A DNA stretch of 15,675 nt, taken from Planctomycetes bacterium RIFOXYC2_FULL_41_27. Its GTDB lineage: Bacteria; Planctomycetota; Brocadiia; Brocadiales; Brocadiaceae. Numbering within the stretch: the first letter of the stretch is position 1; each line of letters opens with the position of its first letter. The notes under the pieces are model-generated. The model saw nothing but the letters and a program-made list of their open reading frames with translations. It made no database searches and was not told where the DNA came from. Shown here in pieces: positions 13,826-15,675 of this stretch. The stretch is from the NCBI GenBank assembly GCA_001828645.1, contig MHZD01000054.1, positions 1 through 15,675 on the forward strand. Direction: 5' to 3'. Position numbers and translations under genes: made by a program.

Positions 13826-14104
13826 CTATCTTGTAATAACTTTAATGTTTTTCCCATCTTTTAAATTTTTCAGATCTTTCATTCGATCTTTGTAAGTAGA
13901 GTCATATGCCTTCCATTCCATGTAATCGTCCCATTTTTCAAAATGTTCTTCCCCTTCCAATACTTCTTTTTCAAATTCTGTCAATGGTTTGCCGGATTTT
14001 TTTCATAAAGCTCTAAAGACTTTTTTAAGGCTTGAATCTCAGATATAAGATCCAATCTCAGTACATTTATAACCCCCTTCTTTTTTCACTTCTATAGTTT
14101 TCAT
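13826..14104 (-). pseudogene. Small hypothetical gene with two compensating frameshifts
   Basis: An ATG at 14104 has an AGGTGA 6 nt ahead. The frame MKTIEVKKEGGYKCTE stops early at a TGA. Shifting at the run of five G gives VLRLDLISEIQALKKSLELYEK. Shifting back at the run of seven A (about 14000) gives SGKPLTEFEKEVLEGEEHF and continues to ...KNIKVITR at the TAG 13826-13828. The whole span is 279 nt, exactly 93 codons, as expected for one extra G and one missing A. The reconstructed 92-aa protein is charged and helical and of unknown family. It lies between nqrDE and nqrF, and the fold-back repeat touches its ribosome site. The remaining 13744-13825 holds only the nqrF leader. Confidence 0.6.
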
Positions 14105-14115
14105 AAAATTTCACC

Positions 14116-14345
14116 TAGGGATTGACAATAAATAACATGAATAACTTCATGTTGCTGTGCCATCAGGGCTAAAGCCCCGGTAGGACGTGTACTCACTAAC
14201 CCCAGCCTTAAGGCTGGGGTTAGTGACGGTCTTTTATCCCCGTTTTCACGAGGACAAGTCTGAATTGGGCTTTAGCCCTGACAGTGCCTTATCTTCAAAG
14301 TGTCGGACAACAAACTTGTTCAGATTATTTATTGTCAACCCCCTA
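14116..14345 (-). repeat. Fold-back (MITE-like) repeat, copy 2, between nqrDE and nqrF
   Basis: This is an inverted copy of 3457-3706. One end reads TAGGGATTGACAATAAATAA and the other reads as its near reverse complement, finishing CCCCCTA. The interior keeps the 14-bp TTAA-loop palindrome, the CAGGGCTAA/TTAGCCCTG arms and one arm of the larger hairpin, but lacks the opposite 22-nt arm. It ends 3 nt from the nqrDE stop codon, in the sense orientation relative to nqrDE, as copy 1 is to mobA. Confidence 0.85.
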
Positions 14346-14348
14346 CAA

Positions 14349-15675
14349 TCAAAAAATATGAATCATTCCAATGCCGGTAAAGATAGCGGCCATTATACCC
14401 AAAATCAGGATAGCAACAGTATCTTCGTCCCATGCCGTAGTCGGAACGAACAGACGCTGACGTCTTAACAGGGCAAGCCACACAACGACCATCATCCAGT
14501 GAAGACCATACCCAAACGCCGTCGTAGTAGTAACCAGAAACTTTGCTCCTGTGGGAATGGTGAATGTGGCGCTGGCAAGGACAATACAATTGACCGTAAT
14601 CAATTCTAAAAACTGCCCCATCTGCTCGTATACGTTCTTAGCAAATTTTCTCAGCAGCACGCTCAATACCTGCACAAAGACGGCAATGGTAACAATAAAA
14701 ACCGTCAGATAGAAAATATTCTCCAGCCGTATTGGGAGAGACGAATATTTACTCAGAAAATCACTGCATTTAACCAGTACGTGATTATAAACAATCCAGT
14801 TTAATGCGGTGGATAGAGTTGTAACAATGATTACAGCCACCCCCATCTTCCACGCCGCATCGATCTGGCGCGACTTATTGATCAATGGACACAACCCCAA
14901 AAGCTTACTCAGCACAATTCCGTCAAAGAAAAGGGCATTGAGTAAAACGGGAAGAAGGATGATGTAATACTGATTTATGGTGGGAATTGTTTTTATGTGT
15001 ATGATCATGCTGATAAACAGACAGACGCCCAACCCTAAAACTATTAAAGACGTCCTGGATATTCCCACCTTTGGACGGGCTTCAGGTAAAGGATCCCCAC
15101 CATTTGTGGCCGATGCACATTCGCACGCGGAGGCTTCCGGACATACAATTCCAGTTTTAATAAAAAAGGGACGCAAGAGGAGCCTAAAGGCTGCCAACGC
15201 AAAGAAACCGCCTACCGGCGTAACCATAAGGACGACCCGTGGGAATGTTTCTGAAAGCACAGGGAAACCCAAAATTGTTCCAAAACCCAGAGGTTCACGC
15301 AAAAATGCAAGCAAGACCAGGGCTAATGAATACCCAAGGCATGCCTTAAAAATCTTCCTCTGTGCCTCCCAGAAGTCCACTGTCAATCCCTCTGAGATTA
15401 CAGCAAGCACGATGCAGTTGGTGGTAATGAGGTCAATATATGCCTTTATATTGGCCGTAATTTCGGGTACAAATGCCTGGGCAAAAAATCCAAAGATAGC
15501 CACAAAGACGGATACAATAATCATTAAAAGGGAAATCTTATGATGTGTCCCGGCTGTGGATATAAGCCTTTTGAAAGGATAGACCAGACAAATACTACCG
15601 GCAGTTACAAGTGTTACGCCGATTCCCATGGTCAGGGAATTTTCCAGTTTATTCGTTACCGCCAGAGAAGAACAA
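14349..15675 (-). CDS. NqrD-NqrE (RnfE-RnfA type) fused membrane protein, 5' end beyond the right edge
   Basis: The frame is open from the TGA at 14349 to the window edge (442 codons). An internal ATG at 15629 is not the start: 15 codons upstream of it (CSSLAVTNKLENSLT) belong to the family. Residues below are numbered from that Met. The first half (to about 160) is NqrD-like, with LITTNCIVL (C72) and REPLGFGTILG. The second half (about 218-426) is NqrE/RnfA-like, with LLGLCP (C247), ALNWIVYNHVL and LELITVNCIVL (C348). Normal NqrD and NqrE are separate proteins of about 200 aa with six helices each. The four cysteines that bind the intramembrane [2Fe-2S] cluster at the D/E interface (Cys at -15, 72, 247, 348) are all kept. 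The linker (161-188) is Cys-rich (C163, C169, C171). nqrF downstream favours Nqr over Rnf. Confidence 0.85.
   Translation of the reverse strand, partial: CSSLAVTNKLENSLTMGIGVTLVTAGSICLVYPFKRLISTAGTHHKISLLMIIVSVFVAIFGFFAQAFVPEITANIKAYIDLITTNCIVLAVISEGLTVDFWEAQRKIFKACLGYSLALVLLAFLREPLGFGTILGFPVLSETFPRVVLMVTPVGGFFALAAFRLLLRPFFIKTGIVCPEASACECASATNGGDPLPEARPKVGISRTSLIVLGLGVCLFISMIIHIKTIPTINQYYIILLPVLLNALFFDGIVLSKLLGLCPLINKSRQIDAAWKMGVAVIIVTTLSTALNWIVYNHVLVKCSDFLSKYSSLPIRLENIFYLTVFIVTIAVFVQVLSVLLRKFAKNVYEQMGQFLELITVNCIVLASATFTIPTGAKFLVTTTTAFGYGLHWMMVVVWLALLRRQRLFVPTTAWDEDTVAILILGIMAAIFTGIGMIHIF

Noticed and set aside
14977..15543. Long open frame on the plus strand opposite nqrDE
   Set aside because: It is antisense to a clearly conserved membrane protein, its product is of biased composition and has no recognisable domain, and it has no ribosome site or promoter.

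Overview
The window is A+T-rich bacterial DNA with single-copy housekeeping genes, several mobile or repeat remnants, and parts of two related ion-translocating electron-transport complexes: the start of an rnfC at the left edge, and nqrF plus an nqrD/nqrE-type gene at the right edge. Na+-NQR together with RNF, the dksA-lspA pair, and the many secreted or periplasmic proteins would fit a planctomycete such as an anammox bacterium (Brocadiales). That placement is inference from gene content. No rRNA, tRNA or taxonomic marker is present to settle it.

Layout, left to right. (1) 1-2644, minus strand: rnfC (N-terminus only), a strong hairpin terminator, an AlaC-type aminotransferase and an exported parvulin isomerase. 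(2) 2688-5592, plus strand: mobA, whose promoter overlaps the isomerase promoter head to head; a 250-bp fold-back repeat; a solitary hutI; and a small exported Ig-like protein. The last one ends tail to tail, overlapping by 4 nt, with a minus-strand coiled-coil/TPR protein (5589-6374). (3) 6539-8000, plus strand: a 63-aa cysteine protein with its own promoter and terminator, then a dksA-like gene and lspA. lspA again overlaps a convergent gene by 4 nt. (4) 7997-9605, minus strand: a lolD-type ABC ATPase followed by ilvE, read from a promoter whose -35 box lies inside a 21-bp dyad. (5) 9648-11400: a gene-poor stretch holding the decayed end of an outer-membrane beta-barrel gene with its terminator, a heptamer repeat, two nested hairpins and a DUF3047 gene. 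(6) 11351-12010: a REP-associated tyrosine transposase (RAYT) gene flanked by mirror-image pairs of palindromes. (7) 12115-15675, minus strand: nqrF with an unusual C-terminal extension, a twice-frameshifted small gene, a second copy of the fold-back repeat, and a gene that joins NqrD-like and NqrE-like halves in one polypeptide and runs off the right edge.

How the genes connect: the right edge is the distal end of an Nqr operon (electron entry from NADH through NqrF, and the membrane Fe-S pair NqrD/E). Between nqrDE and nqrF that operon has been entered by a fold-back repeat and a dead small gene. The main points of interest are the D-E fusion that keeps all four predicted cluster cysteines, the fold-back repeat pair with a perfect inverted insertion in one copy, and the symmetric RAYT/REP cassette. 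I see no CRISPR array, no defence island and no complete insertion sequence.
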